NCBI GenBank assembly: GCA_013397435.1
Contig: VZRG01000005.1
Location: forward strand, 519,508-583,507
Direction: 5' to 3'
DNA length: 64,000 bases
DNA from: Erythrocercus mccallii
Taxonomy: Eukaryota; Chordata; Aves; Passeriformes; Dicruridae
Position numbers and translations under genes: made by a program. Below the pieces are notes generated by a model. The model worked only from the letters and a program-made list of their open reading frames with translations. It had not been told where the DNA came from and did no database searches. Within the stretch, counting starts at the first letter, position 1. Every line of letters begins with the position of its first letter. Below are positions 24,858 to 36,240 of this stretch, in pieces.

Positions 24858-25013
24858 TTGCCCGTTCCTGAAAGTGTTCCAGGCCAGACTGGATGAGGCT
24901 TTAAACAACCTGGTTTAGTGGAAGGTGTCCTTACCTATGGCAGGAGAGTTGAAATTAGATGATCTTTAATGTCTTTTCCAACCCAAACCATTCTGTGGTT
25001 GATTCTAGGATTC
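24858..25013 (+). mobile_element. CR1 LINE 3' fragment, plus orientation
   Basis: AAGTGTTCCAGGCCAGACTG, GATGAGGCTTTAAACAACCT, GGTTTAGTGGAAGGTGTCCT and TTTTCCAACCCAAACCATTC are an almost canonical avian CR1 3' end, terminating in the degenerate tandem ATTCTGTGGTTGATTCTAGG ATTC. It points opposite to its left neighbour, so the two 3' ends face outward. It ends only about 23 bases before the assembly gap and RBMS3 CpG island. This is the strongest indication that the genome is a bird's. Confidence 0.93.
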
Positions 25014-25036
25014 ACTCTTCTCATTTGCCTTTTAAA

Positions 25037-25070
25037 NNNNNNNNNNNNNNNNNNNNNNNNNNNNNNNNNN
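25037..25070. other. Assembly gap (34 N)
   Basis: Thirty-four consecutive N. The true missing length cannot be known from this. It lies between the CR1 3' end and a G-rich stretch of the CpG island, so part of the RBMS3 promoter or 5'UTR may be absent. Confidence 0.99.
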
Positions 25071-25073
25071 GAA

Positions 25074-25104
25074 GGGGGGTGGGTGGGGAAGCGAGAGGGG
25101 AGGG
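25074..25104 (+). other. G-quadruplex-capable purine tract next to the gap
   Basis: G runs at 25074-25079, 25081-25083, 25085-25088, 25097-25100 and 25102-25104 with mostly one-base loops. Such tracts in CpG islands are frequent causes of sequencing dropout, which would explain the adjacent gap. Folding itself is inference. Confidence 0.55.
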
Positions 25105-25371
25105 CTCGAGAGCGGGGCGAGCCGAGGAGAGGACGAGGAGAGCGAGCGAGCGGCTCTGCGGAGATTTGGAGTTGCACTGTCTTCCCGGCTCCTCTCGCAG
25201 GACGGTTCCCTCCCGAGCCGGGCAGCGGGCACCGCCGGAGGCACGCTGCTGCCAGCGGGGGAGGCGGGCTGCTCCGCCGCGGGCACCCGGGCACGGGGCT
25301 TCCACCCACCCAGGCACCCACACCCGCACACACCCCTTCGCGCACACACACACGGACACACACACGCGTAT

Positions 25372-25410
25372 ATGTTCGTGCGGGCGCGTTTTTGGCTGCG
25401 CTGGAAGTAG
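25372..25410 (+). other. Short upstream ORF in RBMS3 5'UTR
   Basis: ATG at 25372 opens a 12-codon frame (MFVRARFWLRWK) closed by TAG at 25408-25410, 139 bases before the RBMS3 ATG. It is the only ATG between the gap and the main initiator. If the transcript starts upstream of 25372, ribosomes meet this uORF first. No function is claimed for the peptide. Confidence 0.4.
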
Positions 25411-25549
25411 CGCGCGGTAGACGGCGAGGAAGTCTCGGCAGCCTCTGTCGCCCGCGCTGTCAGGAATAGCGGCGTGAGAGGAAGAAAGGCCCTGGGGCAC
25501 TAGACCCTGCCAACGAGTTTCCCGCACCAGCCAGAAGGACTCCAGCTAC

Positions 25550-25624
25550 ATGGGCAAACGCCTGGACCAGCAGCCAATGTACCCCCAGTACACCTACTAC
25601 TACCCCCACTATCTCCAAACCAAG
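25550..25624 (+). CDS. RBMS3: RBMS3 first coding exon (N-terminus, partial gene)
   Basis: The 25 codons read MGKRLDQQPMYPQ, then YTYYYPHYLQTK. From memory this is the conserved N-terminus of RBMS3, an MSSP-family single-stranded DNA/RNA-binding protein with two RRM domains, mainly cytoplasmic, implicated in binding AU-rich 3'UTRs of transcripts such as Prx1. The paralogue RBMS1 begins differently (MGKVWKQQMYPQ), so RBMS3 is the better match. The exon encodes only the Tyr/Pro-rich tail (6 Tyr in 25 residues); the RRMs lie in later exons outside this window. The ATG is the first in frame after the TGA at 25475. Context is modest (T at -3, G at +4). The exon ends after the Lys codon in phase 0 at AAG|GTAAGG. 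Residues 7-9 read QQP, whereas I recall PQ at this place in mammals, giving the same length with a Q/P change; this needs checking. Confidence 0.93.
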
Positions 25625-25630
25625 GTAAGG
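25625..25630 (+). other. RBMS3: Splice donor of RBMS3 exon 1
   Basis: AAG|GTAAGG matches the U1 consensus very closely. Reading through it gives VRAGGAGRPAGD, a Gly/Ala/Arg-rich frame with no resemblance to RBMS3, which supports splicing here. The next expected codons (QSYAPAPHPM in the mammalian protein as I remember it) are not at any place I could find downstream. Confidence 0.92.
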
Positions 25631-26096
25631 GCTGGCGGGGCCGGGCGCCCGGCGGGGGATGGAGAGCGGAGCCGCGCGAATTGCGGGCTCGCCTCTTTGG
25701 CGATTTTTCTGTCTCTTTCTCGGGTTTGCTGTCACACGGAGGGGAGCTGGTAGGCAGAAAGCAGGCGTGAGAGAGGCAGGAAGGTTACTGTCTGCCCTCT
25801 CATTTATTTCTTTATTTCTTTTAATTTATTATTTTTTCCCAAGGGCTGCTGGCGTCGGCTAATTCCTTTTATTGTTTGGGGAGATCAGTGCGGTTAACGC
25901 TATCGTAACAGCGGGCAGGTAGTGTGTTTGTTATGGCATGGGATAAAGATTGCTCTGGACAGCATCGGACATAAAACACTTTTGGTGGGTTTTCCAGTGG
26001 TCTCTACAGTTTATTCACAGCTTAAAAGCATTTTGCTGTTAGAAAAGCTGTCTGTGGCAACTCAAACTTTTAATCAGCTGAGGAGGAGATGCTGTG

Positions 26097-26132
26097 GAGC
26101 TCGGAGAAGAGCTCGAAGCAGAGCTCGGAGCT
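26097..26132 (+). repeat. Three-copy 12-bp tandem repeat
   Basis: GAGCTCG occurs at 26097, 26109 and 26121, exactly 12 bases apart: GAGCTCGGAGAA, GAGCTCGAAGCA, GAGCTCGGAGCT. Each unit holds a SacI-type palindrome. It lies about 470 bases inside intron 1; a 12-base period is codon-compatible but no real reading frame supports coding. Confidence 0.9.
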
Positions 26133-27727
26133 AACCGTCTGTAAATCTGGTGGAGTTTGTTTCAGTGCATTGCACTGGTTTTAATATTTCATTAAATATT
26201 GAGGGTGATATGGCTGTACTCTGGTGCATTTAAAAGGTCTAGAAATAGAGGGTTACAACTTTTGGAGAGTGTATCTGAGCGCGGACGCTTCCATTTTCTT
26301 TCTTCTTTTCTTAATAATTTTTAAAATGCCAGCAGACTGGAAAGCAGGCCAGCCTCTCCTAGAGAGGCTGAGTGAAGTCTATGCTACCTGGCCATGAGTT
26401 AGTTAATTAAAGCCTTATTTTTATAATGCCATTGTATAATAGTCTGCTCTCTGAAAAGATTTCCTGTGTAACTAAAGGACAGTAACAAAAGAAGCCCTAA
26501 ACCGAAAGTTTGCAAACCCTGTCAGGACACTGAATATGTTGAAAAGAAAAAGGAAAAATACACATCCACAGCCAAATATTAACAGTTTCAGTAAATAAAT
26601 GAACATTCTTTAGGAGGGAAAAGCCAAGGCAGGACGCACACACGTGCATATGGTACTGCGTGCACATATACACAATGGGCTCCTGTGGCAAATTTAACAC
26701 ATGGGACATTTGATGTGTGCAACTGTGTATGGTGAAGTGCCACAAGGGAGGCTGACTTCTCCAGACTTTTGATTTGAAGCACGTTGATCTGGCTGTGGTT
26801 GTGGAAGGATAAATTATATTCCTTGTTAATAAAAATTACTTTCCCGTTAATATTTATAGCCTGACTACCGCATTATATAAATTAACTAATTGTAAAAACT
26901 GCGATTCAGGCTGGTTGGAGTTGTGATGACACCAGAAGCACTCAGTATGATTACAGCCTTGTAATTCATGGCAGGGTTACCTCTTATTTCTTTGCTCTGC
27001 TGTTTCTTTCACTGCATCAGGCAGATATTTTTTCTGGTATAAAATTAATCCTTTTTTAAATTTTGTATTTTGGCATGAAATTTATCATTTCTCCCCACCT
27101 TCCTTTCAAGGTCAACCCAAGTAGCATTTTACCTTTGTGACCGTTTAGTGTGTAATGTTGCTGTTGCAGCAGCAGCAGCCCGTCACTAGCTTGACTGCAA
27201 TATTGCCTATAGCTTTAACTGTTTGGGGGATTGGGGGATGCAGGCTGATGCTATTCCTCAAAACCTGGCAAGCCAAGGACATGAAACAATTGATGGTGTT
27301 TTTTTGAAAGAACAATAGCCTCGAGTATTGGAGGAGAAATATTGGACATTCCATCCCTTTTACTCACGTAGCTTACATTTTGCCAGTTGTCCTTTTTGTT
27401 TCTTTTTTCTTCATTTTTTTAACTTTGTAAAATAAGATTTTTGAGAAAATTAATCATATATTTAAGTTTAAAGTAGAAAAGTAGCTTTTCTGTACTATGA
27501 CTTTTTTTAACCCCTTACTTTAAAAAATAATTTAAATGTTTTTTTGTAGCCTGTATATAAAATTATCAACCCTATGAAAAGTCGTGTGCATCAGTCTAGG
27601 CACACTTGCACTATTATAGTAAGGACAGGTAAAATTTCAAACCAGTGACACATTTTATATGCCTTTTTGTTTTTTATTTTCCTTCATCCACAGTTAAGGG
27701 CATACATAAACTCTAAATAATAAACAA

Positions 27728-27784
27728 ACATACATGTGCGCATATACATATGTACACACACACGCACACACATATATATATATT
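27728..27784 (+). repeat. CA/TA mixed dinucleotide repeat
   Basis: Alternating purine-pyrimidine run: CATACATGTGCGCATATACA, then TACACACACACGCACACACA and a TATATATA tail. Such runs can adopt Z-DNA or be polymorphic. Confidence 0.9.
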
Positions 27785-30700
27785 TCTCCTCTGTAGACCA
27801 TAAGGCTTTATAAGTAGTGCAGACAGGGAGCATCTGGATTTTGTTACCTTAAAGCTGGCCATCAGCTTCTGGGACGTTTTAAAGCAGTTAGATCCATTGT
27901 ATGTCTAAAGCTAATAGTTGGGTAATCAAATAATCTTGTGGTGGAGAGCTGTATCTTTTATCATCCCTATTGGAGCAACACATATAAATAAACCTTTGTA
28001 TGATTCCAGCCAGCCTGAGAACTTCAGCTTCTTATTTTCCCAAAACTGCTCTTTGTACCAAGCATGGTAGGATTCAGCTCTACAGAAAGAATGTGTTTTT
28101 ATGCTCATAGTCATGCATGCTGGGGGGAGGGGGGGTGCACATTCATTTGTAATTAAGAAAGAAATTCTAGGCTTTCTTACGGCATTTCTGTACAGCTTCT
28201 GAAATTCAGAGTGGCAGTGTGTTCAACAGGCAGAGTTTGGAAATTCATGTTCCCCAGCATGTTTGGGTGAAGTGCTGCTTTTGCTTTGCTTGTTTGGTGA
28301 AGTTGCCTTGGTTCTCCTTTGAGAAGTACTGCATTACTGTACATCACATCCCTCTCACGGGGGAGCATGGAGCTGTGCAGGATTCCAGCCTACAGTCTGT
28401 GTGTGTCTTCTAACGTGGCTAGCATGGTGTTGTGCAGAAAGAGCGTAAATGAATAACTGTATGGGTAATGGGATTATAAATAGAAAAAACGGATTCCATA
28501 TGTTTGATTGCTTTAACTTTTTTGTGTTTTGTGGCCTTTTGTGGAACACAAAGCATGCACTCGTTCCATTTACTTGTGCTCCTTCATTATCACCACTGAA
28601 GCTAAAACTTTAATTTCTGGTTTAGGAAAAGCCATTGTCACCCAAAAAAGAGAAGAAGAGGGTGTCAAACCTTACGAGACAATTGCAAGGAATTTAACAT
28701 GTCTCCTAAGGACAAACACTGAGTTTGAGGGAAGACATAACCTTATTTCTGTTTTGGTGTGATGCTGTCTGACAATGTCAGTTTGAACATACAGTTTTGG
28801 AACTTTAGGCAGATGCTGAGAGCAGGGGGAGAGTTCAAGTGTCCTAGGAGTTTTAGAGTTTCTGGTCACTGTTGTAAGTGAAGCATAGTCTTGTGTTCTT
28901 GTTGCAAAATGTATTGCAGAGGGGTGGTTCAGCTCATGCATATCTGATGAGAATCTGTAGTACTTTTCTATTTTAGTTTGAGATGTTAAGAGAAATTCCT
29001 TAGTTGCATCCTTGCTGATGGTGTAACTACTCAAACAACTGGTTTACAGGAGTACGTTGCAAATTGTCACGTAGAATGTTAATGATGCCAAATCTTGCGT
29101 TATGGTCTGAATTTCTTTCTTTTGTTTCTTGCTTGCCAAAGCAAATTCTTTTCTCTTTGTCATTTAGCACAGAAGAAAACAAAAATAAGCGCTATGAAAT
29201 ATCATGTAATGATGTGAAAAAGGGGAAAAATATTAACTCTAAATATATTTGAAAGAGTCTCCTTGATGTAGTAGGTGATGTGTTTTATCTTTGTCCTCTG
29301 CAGCTTCTGATTAGACCTCTTGCTAGGGTCAGCTTTCTTTGCAAACAGTCTACTGAAGAAACCTGAATGACTTGAAAGGAGGAGGTGTCCCAGTTACCTG
29401 TCGACAGGAATTGTTTGGTTTACGATCTCTATACCTGCACTTGGGGTGAAAATATGCCAGTTAAGCAGCTATTTCCGTGTGGTTTGCTTTCATGCATTCT
29501 CCAGATATTTCCTACTTATTAGTCATGGTTTGTGTCTGGTAGTTTAACTCTCATGGTGTTGACTCTGTAACCCAGTGAAGGGGCAGAAAGACCCCAAAAC
29601 AGAGAGGCAGTGTTTACAGTACCCACTCTTCATCTCTGTATGCCTGGTGCATGTGTGAATATGTGCAAAAGGAAGAAGTGTGATTTCCTAACACCTACCT
29701 GAATAAAACCCCATCTCTGTGGCTGTGAAAGGGATGCAGACTGATCTGCAAGCAAGAGGGCTTAATGGGCCGGTTCCTGAAATGACAGATACATGCCCCA
29801 GCTGAGTAAAAAACAATTAGGGAGTTCAAACTGGTGTACTCAGAAGAGTTTAAGTTTGATATGGTGATTTTATGGGCACACCTTCAGGTGTGTGTTATGT
29901 CTCCTTTTTGACATTTTTTGAGGCATATGAGGGAACTGGGGACTTGCTTCAGTTGTGTGGCACGAGCATACCTTCCTCCTTGCTCCATCACTTTCTTTTA
30001 GAAAGTGTGCACTTGGAATCGGTGCAAAGCTCTTGCCTCTCTTCACCTTTTACCTACCAATCCCGTGGTCTTTAGTCACTCGCGTTTCTGTTTAGCGGGT
30101 TTACGGCATTCCCCACTTTTGGCCATCTGGCCATACAGAAGGCCTTGAAGAAAGCGTTCCAGATACGGAGATGCCTGACAGGGCTTCTCTGGCTGGTAGT
30201 GTTCAGATTGTGTTTGGTGCCTGGTGTGAAGCAGGGGTCAGGTGTAAGGAGTAATTCATCAACCACACACTGATTTCAGGCTGCATTTCCAACCATCTGC
30301 AGCTTGGATCGCTGCCAGAGCTCAAAAGTCTAGCTGGAGCCCATGTGATCATGCCAAAGTAAAGGCAAACACTTGCAAATAGAGAAATGCATTTCTAGGA
30401 ATGAAGTTTGTTCACATTTAGCCCCGTTTGATTCAGTATATCACAGCATGTTTTAAATGCCTCAGAGAGCTGCCCAAAAGGGGTATGAATTCATTTAAAT
30501 GCCATTTAAATAGTATTTCAGCCTGGCTATAATTTTGATGGTACTATTAATATCTAGCTGTAGTATTTGCCAATTGGCTTAAACAATAAGGAAGATAAAA
30601 GTTTTGTTCCTCTGCAAAATGCAGGAATATATAAACTCATTTGCTTTCCATTTATCCTTGCATGCCTGGATAAAAATACTTCTGTTGTTTTAAGGGACAT

Positions 30701-33700
30701 GATGATATATATTAAAATGGTCTTAAATTTCTTGATTGATCTTCCTTTCATATGTTTCCTCAATGCAAGCCTGTTTAAATACCCACAAAATACCCACAAA
30801 AGAAAACACCAAATTAAAAAAAAAAATGCAAAAAGACAAACCAACAACAACAACAAAACCCAGACCAAAACTGTGGAAAAGGAATATTCAAATTTTTACT
30901 ATTTCAAACACTTACATATTATGATATTCTATGGCTATTTATTTTGCAAGCAGATTTTTTATTTCTGTAACAAAATATGGATATTGTAAGCATTTGCCAG
31001 ATGAGGCTACAAAGATCTTGCTGTGGTGTGTTAATAGGTATAATTTAGAATGCCTTATACAAGGTGCACTTTCAAAATAAAGTGCAGTGGTTCAGAAATG
31101 AACTGGTTTGGTTTTAATGCATGAAGTCCTTTCAAAGAAAGCATGATGGTATGCTTGCACTTGAATTCATGTATATTGGTAAAAATCATCAGACTGTCAG
31201 TTCTTAAATTTCCATGAATTAAAAAACAAATAAGAAAGGATGTATTTCAAGTAGGATGTCTGAGTTCATTTCAGGTCTTGCTGTGAGTAGCCTATATAGT
31301 ATTCCCTTTGCATATAATTACAAACTGTGTTTTCTAATTCAATTTCTTTTTGAGGGGGGTGGGAAGTGAATTCTTCACTCTCTTTACTCCAGGCGAGGAC
31401 AGAGTTTGCTTGCAAACAACCCCATTCTGGATTGTCCAGGAAGAGAAGCAGACTTGTTTTAAAAAAAACAAATAGTCTGGATTGTTTTTTTGGTTGGTTT
31501 TTTTTTTCTTGAAGGAAATAATTTTAGTGCTAGAAATTGTATGTAAAGGAAAATAGTTAATATGTCTCAAGAATTTGCTTTCAGTACTGCATTAAAATTG
31601 TTTTTTGTAACAGTCTCATCAGCTACAGCTGTATGTGGTTAAATAGTGTAATATCAAAAGCATGTGTGAATAAGAGCTTTTATGATATAGTTGTTCCATA
31701 CCAAAGACTACAGATGGGCAGAGAAGGAAGACGGAGAACAGTGATTTACTCAGATATTGTTAGAGCCTATACTCCAGGTATTCCTGTACTGGTATTTTGC
31801 AGTTGCTCTCCTGCTCATATGGGCAAGATTGAGTAACAAATGGAAGGTTAGAAGTAAAACAATTTTACAAAGAGAGCTATTCTAAACAAGCTCAAGCTCA
31901 ATCAGTCCAAGAATGGTGACTACTGATGCAGAATGATGTACCAATATTTTAAGTAGAGGATTAACAGTAATATTATTGAATAGAAGTTATTGTGAGAGGG
32001 ATCTGTTCTGATTCTTTTGAAAAATCAATGAAAAATATTCAGTTGCCTTCAGCAAGACAGAATCAGGCCCACAAAGCACATAGTGATCACCATGGCAAAA
32101 TCAGGACAGCTGAACAATATGCAGGTTAAAAAAACAAAACCCAACAACAAATAACAGTCACAAAAGAAACAAAACCAGTAAATCAAAATGATTCTACATT
32201 GTGCAAGGAGCTGAGGACATAACTCATCTGAGATACTTAACAGCATTTTGTGTTTTCTGTGGCTATAATTTCTATTTAACATTATTTATCGTGATTTATA
32301 ATTTTAGAGAATGAGCAGCATAAACCAGATGCTTTGTCTTTGTCTGGTTCTCTCTCTGCCAGTTGAGATACAATTTATACAGAAGGGAAGTCTAATTGCC
32401 ATTGGAGATGTCTTACATGGAGCCCAGTGCCTATAATGAGGATTAACAATTTCTCTGCAAGACTAAGTGGGCTTAATCCATGAGAAAAAGTATCAGAGAG
32501 CTGGTTTTGCTTGTAGTTATGTAATTCTTAAGATAAAAATACTGTGTACCCTCTTTGAAATTTGAAACAAGTCAGTTTCCTGTGTAGGTCTTTTCTGAGG
32601 ATACAGTGTTTCTAAATGGAGCAGTTAAGCAAAGGTTGCTTGTCCTATCTGTAGCTGCAGATTGGAAGCTCCCGTTGAATTCCTCAGTAAGACTGTCTTT
32701 TATATTTTGTTGGTTTACAGCAAAGTGTAATATCTTCTAGTAGTTTTTTATTAGCTGACAGATTTCAGGTCTGACATTGTCAAATAAGAGAAAGATTATT
32801 TTTCCTGCTTTTTGGATTGAAACACTTTTTTTTTCCTTCTTTCTTTCTTTTTTATCTTGTTTGTTTCTGGGCTTGCTTGCAACCATGGCAGAAATAAATT
32901 ACCTCTTTGCTTATTTGTTGTAAAGTTAACTTCAGCATCAAATGTGATAGTTTATTAAAAAGTAAATATTTACATTTTTAAGTGCTTCATTTGTGGTATA
33001 TTTATGCAGATGAAATTGTTTGGACAGATTTTCTATGAGGGTTCCTCTTGTTAATTGTATCGACTTCATTGAGATGCAAATGAATGAAATAAACCACCTG
33101 ACATATATAGATCGTAGTAGAGGCCAGAAGACGCATAAGATTGCATGTTTACAATGTAAAGCACTCTGATATTTTGTTCCTTGTTGGTGTCTTCCTGACA
33201 CATGTTTTATGGTTAGTACCATGTGGTTGATGATGATTTATGTGCTGTCATGTTGTGGAAGTGATGTCACTCCTGTGTGATTCAAATTTATTCAAGAAGA
33301 TAAGTTGTTGAACAGATTTGTGTTCCCCCCTCCCCAAGTATAAATCAACCAGCAGTTTGTTTTTATTCTGTGAGTTTGCATTCATAGACCTAATCCTGAA
33401 GCTGTGCTTAAATACTCTGCTGCAGAACCTGGCAGAGAGGGGAGGTCTTACTGGTGGACCAACATGGTGTTGTTGTATTTAACTGATTGCTCATTTGGCT
33501 ACTGTTCCACTCTCCTCCCCACCCACATTCACAGCCCTTCCTTTGCCCAGCTATATTTAGAGATGGACCAAGCCGAGCCATTCAGAGTTCAATATCGACG
33601 CTGCACAGGAGCCTGACCTTCCCGCCTCCTGCAGATGGAAGGAGGCAGGATCGGATCAACCATCGAGCCTCGTGTGCCTTGCCTGCGTGCGAGAGACTCT

Positions 33701-36126
33701 GGTTATTTGGAATAATATGTGATGCAGTCTAGTTGCCTTCCCGGTTGAGAAGCTGGCAGTGTTTGTGCCAGGTTATGGGAGGGTGGAAGGCAGGCTGGAG
33801 ATGCAGTGGATAGGGTAGAGGACTGTTTTGGATGTCCAGTCCCAGAGCTGGCAAAACCTTGCGGTGGTGCATGGGTGACTTGTGAGATAAAGGGACATTA
33901 GGGAACGTCAGATGGAGGCGTTTCACCAGAGGATAAGGTAAGGGAGCCTGGTGTACTGCTACATCACAAAAGGTTTTTAAAGCTGGGTATCCATAGTTAC
34001 AATAGGAGAGTTAAAAATCTAGATTTCAGGGACTCACCTGGTGTAATGTCCTCCTTCCCTTTAAAGAAGAAAGTGTTTGGCAGTTCTTAAAGCTGGAATG
34101 ATGTGCCTGTGTGAATTCCCCTGTGCTCAGAGAGCTGCCTGTTTAAAGTTTGCTCTATTTTCCCCTCTTGCTCTAATTTTTCTGGCTGTGGAAAAAAAAA
34201 TGGCTTTGCAATTCTCAACCATATAAGGGACTTGTTAGTTTCTTTATGTGGTTGGGAATTGTTTCTCCTTTTGGTCTTCAAAGGCTGTTGCTGCTGAGTA
34301 TGCTTTAAAGGGAAGGAACTACTTGCTTAGACAAAGGCTGCAATCCTTATTTCTTCTCTTTCTTGCTTCTCTCTGACCTTTTATTGGGGGACGTGCATAT
34401 AAATAAATTCTGCTTTTGGTGTCATGCAAGTTGAGAGAAGCATACAAAGAGAGAAGCATAATGGGAAATGCAGTCTTCATTTCTGTTCTCTCATTTCGTA
34501 GTGATGAATTTGGTTTGGTGCCAGTTAGTAAGTACATGACCTTTTCCCTACATCTTTTGATTCATGACAGGGAGTGTCAGAGCCATGTTAGTGATCTCTC
34601 GTTACAGCTTTTAACAAACTATGAAATATTAAAAATGAATTAGGTCATTTGGAGCTTGGCTAATATGTCAGTGATGCAGGGTGGCAATTTCATATTAACG
34701 AAGCATAACACACAGCTTTAAATATAAAATTCAGATTTTTGTGAACACAGACAGCAGGGACATATCACTTTTAAGTCAAGACATTTTTATCTTGAAAATG
34801 TAAGCTTTTAAAGACAAACTGAACAAGATATTTTGCAAAGATGGTGTTATCGGCCACATTCATTTAGTGTTCATTCCAGAAAACTGTATCAGCGTCAGCC
34901 TAATTGGAGCTAAGTTTTTTGGTGTATTTACTTTAAGATCAGAGCTGCTGACAAGACTTCTTTCGTCTCAGCTGAGATGTGGCTACACAGCTGTCAATGT
35001 TCTGCTTAGCTGCTATACACAACCCGATAATCTACCCCATGTAACTGAATGGTGCAATATACCCTTGTTTGGTGTGCAAATGACACTTTTGGAGTTGTTT
35101 AGTGGAAGGGAGACTGGCACATAAAAATGTGCTGTGAATTGTACAATGAATAAGGTAAAAAAATAGGACTGATAGCTCTTAGACAAGCCTCTGCCTGGTT
35201 TTGCATTCATGGAAACTACCTTCAATACGACTCTATACCTGCAAGACATCAGAAAAGAGTCAGAGGCACTGCAGTCCTTCAGATGTTTGACAAAGCGTGC
35301 AGCAGGACTTGGTAAGCTGAAAGCTTTACCTGGGCTGTATTACAATGACGTTTACTGTGTCAATGTCGAGCTCCACTAAGTGTACTGTTAAACAATCCTT
35401 CCTGCAAACAAGCATAAAGCAGACATATTGCTGTGGCCTTTAGCAAAGCAGCTGGGAACTTTCTGCCTGGGGGAGCATCACACTCCTTGCATTTCAGGTT
35501 TGTGCTCTTTGTCTCTCTTTGGAGCTTTTGCATCCTAAAGAAACACATGGGTTGGTCCAAATATTTCCATGTCCTTTTTGGTGTTGCTTTTACTGCGAGT
35601 CAGCTGGGGGTGCAAAATGAGGCAATAATAAATCTGGCTGATATATGGTGACTCCATGATGGCAGTAATAGTACATGCTGATCAATGACGTGTCTGTCAT
35701 TGCCTCACAGCTACAGGTGTGCAATGCACTGAGTTATCTTGAATTTTGAGATTATGGATATAATTCCTGTCTCTAGGAACAGCTGTGAGAAAGATATAGA
35801 CTCCTGGCCCACCAGGACATACTTGTTATCTGTGTGATTTAGAAGCCTTGCTGGCCACTCAGTTTCTGCTTTATATCTCTGCCATTTTATGAAATCACTG
35901 TAATTGTATACAGTTGTCCCTGTGCAACATGCAATTTCCTGTAGTTTGAAAAGCTTTCAGCTTAAGATTGTCTAAACTTAATAGTATAAACATTAATTTA
36001 CTGTGTTAGATGGGTTATTGGGTGTTTTTAGCATGCATAAGTCTGGCAGTAATTGTGCTGGACAGAAAAAATAAGTTTTGTTTCCTTCACTGTCTGCCCT
36101 GCTTTGACTTAAATGGATCCCTGGTG

Positions 36127-36240
36127 ATGGTAATACTTAGCATGTAGCAGTCATTTCAATTTTCAGTGGGCTGTGTAAACATTAACTAATCTTCAGAGCC
36201 CATTTTGAGAGGTGCCTTAAACACCTTATTTGCTTATGCA
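36127..36240 (-). mobile_element. Ancient MIR-like SINE relic
   Basis: GGTAATACTTAGCATGTAGC at the left and CTGTGTAAACATTAACTAATC followed by TTCAGAGCCCATTTTGAG resemble reverse-complement MIR ('taatacttagcacttatatag ... ctttacaaacattaactaatcctcacaacaccc'). The match around ACATTAACTAATC is strong. Inferred from remembered consensus. Confidence 0.6.

Larger units (their letters stand above)
25071..25549 (+). promoter_or_regulatory. RBMS3: RBMS3 CpG-island promoter and 5'UTR
   Basis: CpG-dense sequence begins directly after the gap and runs through exon 1 into the start of the intron (about 25680). No TATA box is visible, as is common for CpG-island genes. The left third is purine-rich (GA/GC-rich, 25071-25170), and 25340-25370 is a CA-rich run. 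An in-frame TGA at 25475-25477 precedes the RBMS3 initiator, so the reading frame does not continue upstream in an unspliced 5' region. The transcription start cannot be placed by eye; it may be in this segment or inside the gap. Confidence 0.8.

Noticed and set aside
24959..25527. Long open frames on both strands through 25.0-25.5 kb
   Set aside because: They run through the N gap as unknown residues and owe their length to stop-poor GC-rich DNA; none matches the RBMS3 frame, which has a TGA at 25475.
30567..30989. 140-codon + strand frame with Lys/Gln/Asn/Thr-rich centre
   Set aside because: The centre is translation of an A-rich (CAA)n low-complexity stretch; no support for coding.
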